A DNA stretch of 28,390 nucleotides from Flavobacterium psychrophilum. GTDB lineage: Bacteria; Bacteroidota; Bacteroidia; Flavobacteriales; Flavobacteriaceae. Made by a program: the position numbers and the translations under genes. The notes beneath the pieces were generated by a model. It did no database searches. It saw only the letters and a list, made by a program, of their open reading frames with translations, and was not told the DNA's origin. Where the stretch lies: NCBI GenBank assembly GCA_943325515.2, contig CALPPS020000026.1, positions 1 to 28,390 on the forward strand, read 5' to 3'. This document shows, in pieces, positions 8,522 to 17,867 of this stretch (position 1 is its first letter; each line of letters begins with the position of its first letter).

Positions 8522-10048
8522 TTAACAATTAATTTCTCTAAATATTTTCCCAATAGACAAACTTAATTTTGTTTTATAATCTTCAACTAACCATTCACGA
8601 TAATTTTTACTTGTTTTACCCAAGCAGTTTACAAATCTTAAAACACGACTTTCAATATCATCTGATAGCAACTTTGAAAGCATTTTAGCTTCATTCAAAT
8701 CCTCAGAATTATTCAGACACATTAAAGCATGTTGTTGTATTGATTTTTCAAGAACTTCTTTTGAACGCCTATTTTTCGAAATTACTTTCTTGAATTCATT
8801 TTCTATATCCATGCTTATTTCTTGAGATTTTGCAAATTTATTTCTTATGACCTCAGGCATTTTGTATTTGAAATTATATTCAATTTCGGCGTCATCTCTA
8901 AGACTTTCTAAATAATATTCGGGTGATTTAAAAATATGTTGCCAATCAACTGGATTATTCCATAATCCAAAACGCAATGCATTATTCCCTAAATCTATTA
9001 CTGTAAAATTATCTTTAAGAGGTAATTTTCTAGAACCTCTTCCAATCATTTGAAAATATAATGTCAATGATTTTGTAGCTCTATTTAGAATTATACTTTC
9101 TACTGTCGGCTCATCAAATCCTGTAGTCAAAATTCCAACTGAAGTTAATACAGCATCAGGTGTTTTCTTAAACCATTGTAAAATATCTTTTCTGTCATCT
9201 ACTGAAGTGGTGTTATCTAAATGCCTAATGCTATAACCAGCTTCTCGGAAGGTTTCATAAACGTATAATGAAGTATTGATACCATTGTTAAATATCAATG
9301 TTTTCTTGCCTAATGATTTTTCTGTGTAGGCATGTAATAATTTTTCTTGCATTACCATATTCATATACAAATCATCCGAAGATTTAATGGTATAATCACC
9401 ATTAATGCCTACTTTTAAAGAAGTTAATCCTACATCATAACTATAAGTTATCGCTTTTGCTAAAAAACCTTTATCTATAAGAGATTGTATTGTGTCACCA
9501 ACTATAAGTTCATTATAATTTTGATGCATTGGTAACTTAATATTAGAACTTAATGGCGTGGCAGTTACACCAAGAATAAAAGCTTTTTTAAATTGGCTAA
9601 ATAACTTACGAAAGGAATTATAATGTGCTTCATCAATGATTACTAAACCTACATTATCAATGGTCAATTTTTCGTCATTCAAACGATTTTTAAGTGTTTC
9701 AACCATTGCTACAAAACAAGAATATTCTTCTTGATCGGGTAATTCTTTTATTTTACTGTTAATGATTTTATTCTTGACTTCAAATCCTTTTAGCATTTTT
9801 GAAGTCTGTTTGCAGAGCTCAATACGATGAGTTAATACAACTACTTTTTTGTTATATTGTTTTAAATAACGTCTAACTATTTCAGAAAAAATAACCGTTT
9901 TTCCACCACCTGTTGGCAATTGATATAATAAATGATAGTCACTTGGAGCATTATCTAATCGCTCAAAAATTTTATCAATATCCCCTTTTTGGTAGCCGTA
10001 AAGTTCCTTTTTTTCTTCAATTTCAATATTAAAATCTTTTTGAGACAT
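8522..10048 (-). CDS. DEAD/DEAH-box (SF2) helicase
   Basis: Superfamily 2 helicase of about 508 residues, related to the helicase part of type I/III restriction enzymes and RadD-like proteins. Motif I is LPTGGGKT, motif II IIDEAH, motif III GVTATP, motif VI QMIGRGSRK. A C-terminal helical region of about 150 residues follows and is not assigned. The ATG at 10048 (MSQKDFN) is preferred over an in-frame start 10 codons upstream, because the QxxxGYQKGDIDKI region then sits at the usual distance from motif I. No restriction or methylation genes adjoin it here, so a DNA-repair or general role is as likely as defence. Confidence 0.85.
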   Translation of the reverse strand: MSQKDFNIEIEEKKELYGYQKGDIDKIFERLDNAPSDYHLLYQLPTGGGKTVIFSEIVRRYLKQYNKKVVVLTHRIELCKQTSKMLKGFEVKNKIINSKIKELPDQEEYSCFVAMVETLKNRLNDEKLTIDNVGLVIIDEAHYNSFRKLFSQFKKAFILGVTATPLSSNIKLPMHQNYNELIVGDTIQSLIDKGFLAKAITYSYDVGLTSLKVGINGDYTIKSSDDLYMNMVMQEKLLHAYTEKSLGKKTLIFNNGINTSLYVYETFREAGYSIRHLDNTTSVDDRKDILQWFKKTPDAVLTSVGILTTGFDEPTVESIILNRATKSLTLYFQMIGRGSRKLPLKDNFTVIDLGNNALRFGLWNNPVDWQHIFKSPEYYLESLRDDAEIEYNFKYKMPEVIRNKFAKSQEISMDIENEFKKVISKNRRSKEVLEKSIQQHALMCLNNSEDLNEAKMLSKLLSDDIESRVLRFVNCLGKTSKNYREWLVEDYKTKLSLSIGKIFREINC

Positions 10049-10124
10049 AACGATTTTTACAATTTTGCAAAAATACATCTAAAAAAATATCACTACCAAA
10101 ATTAAATGGTTTATTTACAATAAA

Positions 10125-10640
10125 TTAATATTCAAGTCTTTCTACTATAGCATTGAATTCATAACTATTAGACCAATCTTGATTGATTGTTTCTTCCTTT
10201 AGGGCCACTACCCTACTTTTAAAATCATTCAAGATTCCGTTTTCAATTAGAAAACTAATAGCCTGCTGAAACGAAGTAAGCATGCTCTTAAAAAACAATT
10301 CTTGTTTGATGATCTTTTCGGAAGAAAATGTTTGCGCAACTTCAATGTTAAATAACATTATATCTGCGATGATAAAAACATCAACCCCAAGGGAAATGTA
10401 ATGTTTTATAAAATTTTGAGCAATAGAACGTCGCATTTTTGGTCTTTTTCCTTTTATAGGAAAATATTCGTTTGATATTTTAAATTTAGCTTCTTGAATT
10501 AGTTTGTTTTCATTTGGATTGAAAGCAAAATCGTAGTATATTTTAACGTCTTTGAACTTTTCATATAATTCAAGTAATTGTTCTTCAAGTTGTTCTTTAC
10601 TTAGTTCACTTAGGTATTTTTTTAAATTACGTTTACTCAT
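10125..10640 (-). CDS. DUF6155 family protein
   Basis: A 171-residue, mostly helical soluble protein beginning MSKRNLKKYLSELSKEQLEE. The combination of this N-terminus with VKIYYDFAFNP and FKISNEYFP matches a widespread flavobacterial family that I recall as DUF6155. No catalytic motif is visible. It is divergent from the DUF3817 gene, and the 97-base gap between them must hold promoters for both. Function unknown. Confidence 0.7.
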   Translation of the reverse strand: MSKRNLKKYLSELSKEQLEEQLLELYEKFKDVKIYYDFAFNPNENKLIQEAKFKISNEYFPIKGKRPKMRRSIAQNFIKHYISLGVDVFIIADIMLFNIEVAQTFSSEKIIKQELFFKSMLTSFQQAISFLIENGILNDFKSRVVALKEETINQDWSNSYEFNAIVERLEY

Positions 10641-10737
10641 CCTATAAATTTATTTTGTAAAAGTAAATTACTTTATGTTTGTTAGCTATACAAATCAATG
10701 TTATTACTTATTTTTGCTAAATAAAAAGAACAAATTT

Positions 10738-11016
10738 ATGCTTCGATTTTTTAAAATTATTGCTTTCCTAGAAGGAATTTCATTATTGTTATTGTTTTTC
10801 TTCGCCATGCCTTTAAAATATTTCTTCAACAATCCAGACTATATAAGACCTTTTGGGATGTCTCATGGATTATTGTTTACAGGATATATTATTTTGGCAT
10901 TCATGATAAAAATTGAGAATAATTGGAGTTATAAAAAGTTTGGAATTGTAGCCATGGCATCTATTATTCCTTTTGGAACATTTTATGTTGAAAAAAAATA
11001 TTTAAGAAATGCATAA
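10738..11016 (+). CDS. DUF3817 family membrane protein
   Basis: A 92-residue protein with three hydrophobic helices (about 5-22, 41-56 and 66-83). The FFKIIAFLEGISLLLLFF start, the FGMSHGLLF histidine segment and the FGTFYVEKKYL end are the DUF3817 pattern. The ATG at 10738 gives the family's usual N-terminus; an upstream in-frame start would add 21 residues not seen in relatives. It overlaps the MscS gene by 8 bases and is probably co-transcribed with it. Biochemical role unknown. Confidence 0.82.
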   Translation: MLRFFKIIAFLEGISLLLLFFFAMPLKYFFNNPDYIRPFGMSHGLLFTGYIILAFMIKIENNWSYKKFGIVAMASIIPFGTFYVEKKYLRNA

Positions 11017-12268
11017 ACTAGTTGATAGGATATTTAGTTGGAGTTATCCTATATTTAAAAAATGGGATTTTGGAGAAACCCTTTCAGCTTATCTAAGTTT
11101 GACTATAAACATTATTGTTTTAGCCTTTTTATCCTATATTATCTACATCATTTTTAGATATTTATTGGTTAAAAGCATGATACTTTTAGCCAAAAGAACT
11201 AAAACAAAATTCGATGATTTATTAGTATCAAACAAAACTGCTAAATATATCGCACATTTAATTCCGTTACTTTTTATTTATAAATGTGTTCCAATACTAC
11301 TAGAAAATTTTGTCTATTGGGAGTCAGTTTTTGGAAAATTGGTAGGGATATATATAGTGCTTTTAAGTTTATGGATTTTTAAAACTATTTTAAATGCCTT
11401 CAGAGATCATTTAAAATCAAACCCATCTTTTAGCGACAAGCCCATTGATAGTTACATTCAAGTAATCATGATTGTACTTTGGCTCTTTGCTTTTATATTT
11501 ATTATTTCAAAAATTTTTGATATTAGTACTGGAGCAATGCTTGGAACTTTTGGTGCAATTTCTGCTGTAATAATATTAATCTTTAGAGACACAATACTTG
11601 GATTTGTTGCGAGCGTTCAAGTCTCGTTAAATGATATGGTTCGTATCGGTGATTGGATAACATTTGACAAATTTGGCGCAGATGGAGAGGTAATCGAAAT
11701 CAACTTGGCCACTGTAAAAGTTAGAAATTTTGATAATACAACCACAACTATACCAACTTACAGTATGATTTCTGATTCTTTTAGAAATTGGCGCGGTATG
11801 CTAAACTCAGATGGAAGACGCATAAAAAGGCATATTTTAATTAAGGCTAAAAGCATTAGGTTTTTAGCAGAAAGTGAACTACAAGAATTAAAAAAAATCC
11901 AACTAGTCAGCCATTATATTGAGCTCCGTCAAACTGAAATCGAGAAATTCAATGCTACAAATAATGTTGATAAATCCTTATTAATTAATGGCAGAAACAT
12001 GACTAATTTTGGACTTTTCCGAAAATATATAACCCAGTATTTACATCAATATCCTGGTTTAAATAAGGATATGATTTTACTTTGTCGTCAATTACAGCCA
12101 ACATCTCAAGGTATTCCATTAGAGATATATACATTTTCAAAAGATAAACGATTCGAAAACTATGAATATATCATGGCAGATATTTTTGATCATGTTTTTG
12201 CATCAATTCCCTATTTTGATTTAGAAATTTATGAAATGCTTTCAGGCAAGAGCGAATTGGAAGACTAA
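11009..12268 (+). CDS. Mechanosensitive ion channel, MscS family
   Basis: Inner-membrane channel of 419 residues that opens under membrane tension to release solutes in osmotic downshock. Several hydrophobic helices occupy residues 25-200. The pore-lining helix is the glycine/alanine-rich MLGTFGAISAVIILIFRD, and the MscS beta domain follows, with MVRIGDWITFDKFGADGEV and TIPTYSMISDSFRNW. The longer C-terminus resembles the YbdG/medium-length MscS group. It overlaps the DUF3817 gene by 8 bases, and its stop overlaps the convergent thioesterase gene by 4 bases. Confidence 0.88.
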   Translation: MHKLVDRIFSWSYPIFKKWDFGETLSAYLSLTINIIVLAFLSYIIYIIFRYLLVKSMILLAKRTKTKFDDLLVSNKTAKYIAHLIPLLFIYKCVPILLENFVYWESVFGKLVGIYIVLLSLWIFKTILNAFRDHLKSNPSFSDKPIDSYIQVIMIVLWLFAFIFIISKIFDISTGAMLGTFGAISAVIILIFRDTILGFVASVQVSLNDMVRIGDWITFDKFGADGEVIEINLATVKVRNFDNTTTTIPTYSMISDSFRNWRGMLNSDGRRIKRHILIKAKSIRFLAESELQELKKIQLVSHYIELRQTEIEKFNATNNVDKSLLINGRNMTNFGLFRKYITQYLHQYPGLNKDMILLCRQLQPTSQGIPLEIYTFSKDKRFENYEYIMADIFDHVFASIPYFDLEIYEMLSGKSELED

Positions 12269-12654
12269 TCGGTTAAACGATCTTTAATATATTCTATTTG
12301 AACTTTGCCATGAGGTTTTGGTTTTCCATCTGCACCTAAGCTCACCATTGTTATAGTTTCTATACTTATAATTATTTCTCTAGTCATCATATTTCTTACT
12401 TGACAAGTTAAAGTTAGAGATGATTTTCCAAATTTCACAACATCTATTCCTATTTCTACTATATCACCCTGTTTAGCAGAGCTTCTAAAGTTAATTTCAG
12501 ACATGTGTTTCGTAACAATCTTAGGGTTTTCTAGCTGAATTATAGAATATAGCGCTAATTCTTCATCAATCCAAGCTAATAATCTACCTCCAAATAATGT
12601 GCTATTTGGATTTAAGTCTTCAGGTTTTACCCATTTTCTAGTATGAAATCTCAT
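12265..12654 (-). CDS. Hotdog-fold acyl-CoA thioesterase
   Basis: A protein of about 129 residues of the acyl-CoA thioesterase (YciA/4HBT) type. LNPNSTLFGGRLLAWIDE is the family signature with the active-site Asn and Asp, followed by INFRSSAKQGDIVEI and SLTLTCQV in the hotdog sheet. Such enzymes hydrolyse acyl-CoA in the cytosol. The ATG at 12654 (MRFHTRKWVKP) is chosen; an in-frame extension of 33 residues is AT-rich, hydrophobic and unlike the family. Its 3' end overlaps the convergent mscS gene by 4 bases. Confidence 0.87.
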   Translation of the reverse strand: MRFHTRKWVKPEDLNPNSTLFGGRLLAWIDEELALYSIIQLENPKIVTKHMSEINFRSSAKQGDIVEIGIDVVKFGKSSLTLTCQVRNMMTREIIISIETITMVSLGADGKPKPHGKVQIEYIKDRLTD

Positions 12655-12720
12655 TTTTATGTAATTATTTAAAGGTATTAAAAAGTGTATTAAATTAATT
12701 TTCAATATTATGTATAAAAG

Positions 12721-12750
12721 TTGAATATTAAAATGAAATATATATATTTG
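12721..12750 (+). promoter_or_regulatory. Bacteroidetes promoter for the OmpA gene
   Basis: TTG at 12721-12723, a 19-base spacer, then TATATTTG at 12743-12750 is a full match to the flavobacterial TTG-N19-TAnnTTTG promoter. It lies about 40 bases before the ATG. This supports the downstream start at 12790, because the upstream in-frame codons overlap the promoter. Confidence 0.75.
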
Positions 12751-12789
12751 CATTTAAATTATAATTATATTTATATAAAATTTAGAATT

Positions 12790-14106
12790 ATGAAGAAAAG
12801 CCTACTACTATTTTCCGCCCTTTTTGCATTTTTTACTAGTAATGCACAAAAAGTTGTTGACACAACAAAAGTTATTGATAGTTACAATAAATGGTCAATT
12901 GAATTTGATTTAGGACAAAGTAAAGGAGCAAAGCCCTATTCAGAAGGATATTTCGCTAGTGATCCTGATAAATTTTTAGGTGGGTTCCAATTAAATCACT
13001 ACGGATTAGGAGTAAGATATATGTTTAGTCCAAAATTTGGTGTTAAATCTCGTTTTTCTTATGATGATATCAAGAATTTAAGTGGTTCCGAAAGTTTACC
13101 ATTTAAATTACAACACATACAATTATCTTTTGAAGGTGTAGTTAATGCCATCAGATTGTTTGAAATTCAAGATGATGCCAAAAGATTTGGTTTGTTATTT
13201 CACTTTGGATTACAAGCCTCTCAAATGTCACCAAAAATGAATACAACTGTAAGTAGCAATAAAAATAAAAAAGAGTTAAACGGTGGTTTAATTGTTGGTA
13301 TAACTCCTGCCATTAGAGTATTAAATGATTTTAGTATCTATTTAGATGTAACTATAAACTCTAACATTCGTCAACATTTCAATTGGGATGGAGCTTATGC
13401 TGATAGAAACAATAACTTAACCGGAAGTTTATTCACCACTTCATTAGGACTTTCTTATTCATTCGGTAAAGAAAAAATACACGGAGATTGGGCTATTATA
13501 CAAGATAAACAATCTAAAGAAATCAACGAGTTAAATAATAGAATTGGTGAAATTGAAACATTAATGAACGATACCGATAAAGATGGTGTTCCAGATTATC
13601 TTGATGTTGAAAATAATTCTATTGCTGGTGTGACTGTTGATACTAAAGGAAGAATGGTAGATAAAAATAACAATGGTGTTCCTGATGAATTAGAAAAATA
13701 TATTGATAAGTCTATTGAAACTAATAATAGTAACATTAACTCAACTATTTCCAAAGGAATGCTCGAGAAGTTAATCAATGATGGTTATGTTGCCGCTTAT
13801 TTTGACTCAAGCAAAACTCAACCAACTAATGCATCAACTGATAATATTGGATTTATTTTGAATTATTTACGCAATAATCCTGAAAAATCAATTGACATAA
13901 TTGGTTATGCAGATGAGTTAGGTTCAAGTAAACTTAATACAAAACTATCTACTGATAGATCTCAAAATGTCAAAGCAATTTTAATTAAAGCTGGAATAGA
14001 TTCTTCAAGACTTAATATTGTTGGAAATGGAATTGACAATTCTGTTGATAAAAACTCAGAATACGCTAGACGCTTAGTACGTAAAGTATTATTTCAAATC
14101 AAATAA
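12790..14106 (+). CDS. OmpA-family outer membrane protein
   Basis: A 438-residue secreted protein. A signal peptide of about 19 residues ends at SNAQ. A beta-barrel-like region (about 30-230) with alternating aromatic strands follows, ending FGKEKI. A short coiled segment (about 240-260) leads to thrombospondin-3-like calcium repeats, DTDKDGVPDYLD and DKNNNGVPDELE (about 262-305). The C-terminus is an OmpA peptidoglycan-binding domain with ISIDIIGY-like DIIGYADELGSSKLN and LSTDRSQNVKAILI. It anchors the outer membrane to the cell wall. It has its own strong promoter and a strong terminator, so it is probably monocistronic and abundantly expressed. Confidence 0.9.
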   Translation: MKKSLLLFSALFAFFTSNAQKVVDTTKVIDSYNKWSIEFDLGQSKGAKPYSEGYFASDPDKFLGGFQLNHYGLGVRYMFSPKFGVKSRFSYDDIKNLSGSESLPFKLQHIQLSFEGVVNAIRLFEIQDDAKRFGLLFHFGLQASQMSPKMNTTVSSNKNKKELNGGLIVGITPAIRVLNDFSIYLDVTINSNIRQHFNWDGAYADRNNNLTGSLFTTSLGLSYSFGKEKIHGDWAIIQDKQSKEINELNNRIGEIETLMNDTDKDGVPDYLDVENNSIAGVTVDTKGRMVDKNNNGVPDELEKYIDKSIETNNSNINSTISKGMLEKLINDGYVAAYFDSSKTQPTNASTDNIGFILNYLRNNPEKSIDIIGYADELGSSKLNTKLSTDRSQNVKAILIKAGIDSSRLNIVGNGIDNSVDKNSEYARRLVRKVLFQIK

Positions 14107-14141
14107 TTAATTAACAATTAGTTATTAATAACTATAAAATG

Positions 14142-14169
14142 ACCTCTGTTTTTTAACAGAGGTTTTTTT
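14142..14169 (+). terminator. Rho-independent terminator after the OmpA gene
   Basis: ACCTCTGTT (14142-14150) and AACAGAGGT (14155-14163) form a perfect nine-pair stem with a TTTT loop, followed by a T-run to 14169. It lies 35 bases after the OmpA stop codon. Confidence 0.88.
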
Positions 14170-14186
14170 ATACATTTAAATAAAAA

Positions 14187-14582
14187 ATGAAAACAAGAGA
14201 TAGTCATGTTTTAGAATTAAGAGGCGAAGCTTTAGGGGTAATTACTTTTCAATCCTCTAATGAAGAATCATTTCAGAACAAAACTCTTAGACCCATTCTT
14301 AAATTACAAAATGATATGTTTATTGCTGTTTTCATTAATTATGCTATTAAGCAAAAAAATGTTTTTTTCAATCTTACTCCTGAAAAAAAATTAGCCTACA
14401 TTGAAAATGTAATTCAACGGGATATTAAATTTAGAAATTCACTTAAAGGAATAATTATAGGTTTATTTACTATTGATGAGTATAATGAATATATTCAAAA
14501 TTCTTCAAATTTAAATAAGAGAATGATGAACTTGTTAATAGAGAGATTAAAAAGCCAAGTACAATTAATTGAGGTTGGATAA
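14187..14582 (+). CDS. Conserved flavobacterial protein, unknown function
   Basis: A 131-residue soluble helical protein beginning MKTRDSHVLELRGEALG. The segments TLRPILKLQND, EKKLAYIENVIQRDIKFRNSLKG and LNKRMMNLLIERLKSQ are strongly amphipathic. I recall similar flavobacterial proteins carrying the automatic label glyoxalase, but no glyoxalase metal-binding motif is visible, so I do not adopt that name. It starts after the OmpA terminator and converges with the next gene. Confidence 0.65.
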   Translation: MKTRDSHVLELRGEALGVITFQSSNEESFQNKTLRPILKLQNDMFIAVFINYAIKQKNVFFNLTPEKKLAYIENVIQRDIKFRNSLKGIIIGLFTIDEYNEYIQNSSNLNKRMMNLLIERLKSQVQLIEVG

Positions 14583-14641
14583 TGTTCTTAAAAAAAACAA
14601 TGCTATTTTCACTTTACATTAAAATATTTTATAAAAAATAA

Positions 14642-15187
14642 TTAGTATAAATAGTTTCTTTTTATTGCTATTAAATTCTTTTCTGTATTAATCAATTCAC
14701 TGATAATCTCATTTCTCAATACGTCTATATTTTCATATTTTAAGTACTTAGACCAAGAATCATCTACAAATATATCTTTTATGATTTTGATGATTTTAGC
14801 AGTTTCAGTTGAATTTCTTACCACTACTTCTTCGTTATTTTCTAAAGAATTCTTATGATAAAAATTCACTTCTTGAGTTGAAGTGTTTACTTTAATATAA
14901 AAGATTTTTGAAGTAGCATCAGTAGCATAAAAATCAGTCCATTTTGCATAAGCAATTGTTGTGTTTTGATTTTTAAATTGGGTCAAAGAAAGTAATCGCC
15001 AATAACAGTTTGCAACCCTACCCCAGTGATTAGAAATACGATATAAACCATCAGAAGTAAAAATATATTGACTTCCTGATTTACTTTTGAAATTGATTTT
15101 TAAGTCTTTAACTTCTTCTATTCTGACCTCTTTCCAAATACAAAATGTGTAGGAATGAAAATTATGTTTATTGTATTTATTTAACAT
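14642..15187 (-). CDS. Hypothetical protein
   Basis: A 181-residue soluble protein of mixed strands and helices. Its most distinctive piece is DGLYRISNHWGRVANCYWRL (about 46-65), rich in Trp, His and Arg, which looks like a conserved core. The C-terminal third is helical and charged. Base composition is like its neighbours and the start codon is ordinary. I do not recognise the family and no function is proposed. Confidence 0.6.
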   Translation of the reverse strand: MLNKYNKHNFHSYTFCIWKEVRIEEVKDLKINFKSKSGSQYIFTSDGLYRISNHWGRVANCYWRLLSLTQFKNQNTTIAYAKWTDFYATDATSKIFYIKVNTSTQEVNFYHKNSLENNEEVVVRNSTETAKIIKIIKDIFVDDSWSKYLKYENIDVLRNEIISELINTEKNLIAIKRNYLY

Positions 15188-15239
15188 TTAAATAAAATCA
15201 AAATAATTACGAAATCAATATTTAAATTAATTCAATAGA

Positions 15240-15731
15240 TTAATCATTATTTAACTCATTTTCAGGATTTGACACTGAATTTGTGTTAGCATTTGTCCTA
15301 ATTTCAGTATGACGAACTTCTCCTCCACTTGTTCCAACTTGTTGCGCTAAAAATACTCCGACTGCTGCTATTGCTAATGCTAAATAAGAAATCAATTTTG
15401 ATTTAATATGATTTTTAAAATTGGTATACAATCCAAGTAATGATATTAGACCTAAAGTATACAAAACTAGTGCTAGTTTTTCGGCTAGTTCCTCATGTTC
15501 GTGAATAATTTGTTTTCCAACATTTGGCATTTTTTCCACTAGTTCTTCAGCACCTTCTCCTGTTCCCATGCTGAAAGCTGCAAAAATAGCAGCTACAATA
15601 AATAAAATATAAGCTACGTTCTTAACTGAATTATTCTTAAAAATTAACCCCGCTACTACTATTCCAAAACCAAAAATTGTTCCAATAATTGGAAAATGGT
15701 TTACCACTAAATGCAAATGTGCGTCGTTCAT
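15240..15731 (-). CDS. Four-helix membrane protein, DUF2231-like
   Basis: A 163-residue protein with four hydrophobic helices (about 10-30, 38-52, 85-103 and 109-127) and a short Asn-rich hydrophilic tail. The N-terminus MNDAHLHLVVNHFPIIG, with three histidines before and in the NHFPIIG motif, resembles DUF2231-type membrane proteins. Further histidines lie in IIHEHEELAEKLALVL. Such His clusters could bind haem or metal, which is inference. It follows the histidine kinase gene by 79 bases on the same strand and may be a target or partner of that system. Confidence 0.65.
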   Translation of the reverse strand: MNDAHLHLVVNHFPIIGTIFGFGIVVAGLIFKNNSVKNVAYILFIVAAIFAAFSMGTGEGAEELVEKMPNVGKQIIHEHEELAEKLALVLYTLGLISLLGLYTNFKNHIKSKLISYLALAIAAVGVFLAQQVGTSGGEVRHTEIRTNANTNSVSNPENELNND

Positions 15732-15810
15732 AATTTATATTTTAAAATTGAAATCAAATTTATGCTTTCTTTTTAAATATTGAATTTTAAATTATAAGTA
15801 AAATTAAATT

Positions 15811-17193
15811 TTATTTATTAAAACTAAACTCTACTTTAGTTCCTTTACCTTCTTCACTTTCAATTTTTAAATCTATTTGCAACAAGATACACAAACGTTT
15901 TACTATAGACAATCCTAATCCAATTCCTTTTATTTCTGGATGATCATTTGAATTTGAACGATAGAATTGATCAAATATTTTTTGTAAATCTTCTTTAGCA
16001 ATACCTATTCCATGATCTGAAATTAAACAAATTAGTTTGTTCTCCGTATCTATTATATCAAAAATAATTTCCCCATTGTTTTTTGAATATTTAACGGCAT
16101 TTGTTAAAATATTATTAACTACAATAAAAAACAAATAAGAGTCTGTATTGATATAATAATCTTCTGAAAATTGAGCTTTACACCTTAATTTCTTTTCTGC
16201 AATCAGAGTTGAATTTCGAGAAATAACATCTAGGAATAACCCATTTAAAGACACCCTTTCAACCTTTAAAGTTTGCTTTTGATTTTCAAATCTCGCCAAT
16301 AAAAGTAATTCGTCTACCATATTGTTTAAACGATTGACTTCATTAATACAAAAATCAATTTTCTCTTTATATTCTTCAGGATTGCGTGGTTTACGAACCA
16401 AAACCTCTAACGTCCCTTTTATAACTGCTAATGGGGTTCTTAGTTCATGGGAAGCATCAGAGGTGAATTGCTTTTCGCGTTCAATGGCATTCTCTACTCT
16501 ATCCAAAAGATTATTGATAGTTTTTGATAGAATAAACAATTCGTCCTTGTTAATTGGCAGAGGAATTCTTGATTTCAAATTATCTTTAGTAATAATATTC
16601 GAGGTTTCAATTATTGTACTAATTGGTTTTATACTTTTACCTGCTATAAATCTTGCTATAAGAAATAAGACTAACAATATTAATGGATACGCAACAGTAA
16701 GAATAAAAAAAAGATTATTCAATACCATTTTTGAATCTTCCAAAGATATAGCGACTATTAGAAAACCAATAATTTTTGTGCCCTGATACAAGGGCACTTG
16801 TATTTGACGGACAGACATATTATCTAACGTACCATCAAACAAGGAATTGTTTATGGCTTCAAGATAATATGTTAATCTCTTCTTTTTGAGATTTGGTGAT
16901 TTATTGACTAATGCGCCCAGTTCATCCACAAACTGAATAAAAGCTGGACTTCCATCTACTTTGTTAAATTGAATAGCTTTCCATTGTTGTTCTCTAACAA
17001 GTAATACACAGTTTTCTTTAACTTCAATTTCTTTTAAGTGCTTGGCAACTTCTAGTTTAATTTCGCTATTTACTTTGACATAAACACTATACCTAACAAT
17101 AGAATATATGACAAAAAACACCACAAAGATTAATAATGCTGTGGTAATGATATAATTAAAAGCTATTCTATTTTTAAAGGAAAGTTTTTGCAT
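15811..17193 (-). CDS. Sensor histidine kinase
   Basis: Membrane-bound kinase of 460 residues. Two transmembrane helices (about 12-32 and 160-182) flank a periplasmic sensing domain of about 125 residues, followed by a HAMP linker. The HisKA domain has FTSDASHELRTPLAVI with the phospho-acceptor H249. The ATPase domain has the N box (NNILTNAVKYS), G1 (DHGIGI) and GIGLGLSIVKRL. The response regulator gene lies 8 bases upstream, so the pair form one two-component system. The ligand is unknown; the divergent lipid A-type genes suggest an envelope or cationic-peptide signal. Confidence 0.92.
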   Translation of the reverse strand: MQKLSFKNRIAFNYIITTALLIFVVFFVIYSIVRYSVYVKVNSEIKLEVAKHLKEIEVKENCVLLVREQQWKAIQFNKVDGSPAFIQFVDELGALVNKSPNLKKKRLTYYLEAINNSLFDGTLDNMSVRQIQVPLYQGTKIIGFLIVAISLEDSKMVLNNLFFILTVAYPLILLVLFLIARFIAGKSIKPISTIIETSNIITKDNLKSRIPLPINKDELFILSKTINNLLDRVENAIEREKQFTSDASHELRTPLAVIKGTLEVLVRKPRNPEEYKEKIDFCINEVNRLNNMVDELLLLARFENQKQTLKVERVSLNGLFLDVISRNSTLIAEKKLRCKAQFSEDYYINTDSYLFFIVVNNILTNAVKYSKNNGEIIFDIIDTENKLICLISDHGIGIAKEDLQKIFDQFYRSNSNDHPEIKGIGLGLSIVKRLCILLQIDLKIESEEGKGTKVEFSFNK

Positions 17194-17201
17194 TTTTCTT
17201 A

Positions 17202-17867
17202 TTAATCGTTGGCTATATAACCAACTCCGCGAATGGTTTTAATAAAGTCTTCTTCTACTTTTAAGTTTAATTTTTTTCTGATAGCATTCATAAATACATC
17301 AATTACGCCAGTATCATAATCAAAATGAATATCCCAAACGTCTTGTATAATTTGACTTCTTGAACATACAGTCCCTTTGTTTTTAACTAAGTAACACAAC
17401 AAGTCAAATTCTTTGTGCGTAAACGAAACCTCTTGTTTATTTACTACTACTTGATGTTTTGGAATGTTAATTTCAATAGACCCTAGTGTTAGGGTTTCTT
17501 CTTCGCTTTTGTCCCTGAGTTGCACTTTTATACGTTGAACCAATTCTTCAAAACTAAATGGTTTTTTTATATAATCATTAGCACCCGATTTTAATCCTTC
17601 TATGGTTTCTTGCACCGTGTCTTTGGCTGTTAAAAAAATAATAGGCACTTTGGTGTTTAATTCTCTGATTTTTTCGCAAAGTTCAATTCCAGTCATTTTA
17701 GGTAACATCCAATCTAATAATAATAAATCGAATTTTTGATTTTGAAAAAGATCCAATCCGCTTGCTCCATTAGTAGCAGAAGATATTTGATACCCTTCCT
17801 CTTCCAGTCCTTGTGTTAAAAACTGAATAATTCCATCTTCATCCTCTACTATTAAAATATGTTTCAT
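17202..17867 (-). CDS. OmpR/PhoB-family response regulator
   Basis: A 221-residue regulator. The receiver domain (1-115) has the acidic pair in VEDEDG, the phosphorylated Asp at D52 in LLDWMLPKMTG, the Thr in FLTAKD and the conserved Lys at about 102 in IKKPFSFEEL. The winged-helix DNA-binding domain (about 125-220) has FTHKEFDLLCYLVKNKG and the C-terminal TIRGVGYIAND. It is the first gene of the regulator/kinase operon and diverges from the PAP2-eptA pair across 303 bases, which is a natural place for its binding sites. Confidence 0.93.
   Translation of the reverse strand: MKHILIVEDEDGIIQFLTQGLEEEGYQISSATNGASGLDLFQNQKFDLLLLDWMLPKMTGIELCEKIRELNTKVPIIFLTAKDTVQETIEGLKSGANDYIKKPFSFEELVQRIKVQLRDKSEEETLTLGSIEINIPKHQVVVNKQEVSFTHKEFDLLCYLVKNKGTVCSRSQIIQDVWDIHFDYDTGVIDVFMNAIRKKLNLKVEEDFIKTIRGVGYIAND

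Noticed and set aside
8522..10048. Helicase as part of a restriction system
   Set aside because: No nuclease or methyltransferase adjoins it, and the methyltransferase-nuclease pair is 12 kb away on the other strand.
14187..14582. Glyoxalase function for the 131-residue protein
   Set aside because: No glyoxalase metal-binding residues or repeats are visible; the label seems to be inherited from automatic annotation.
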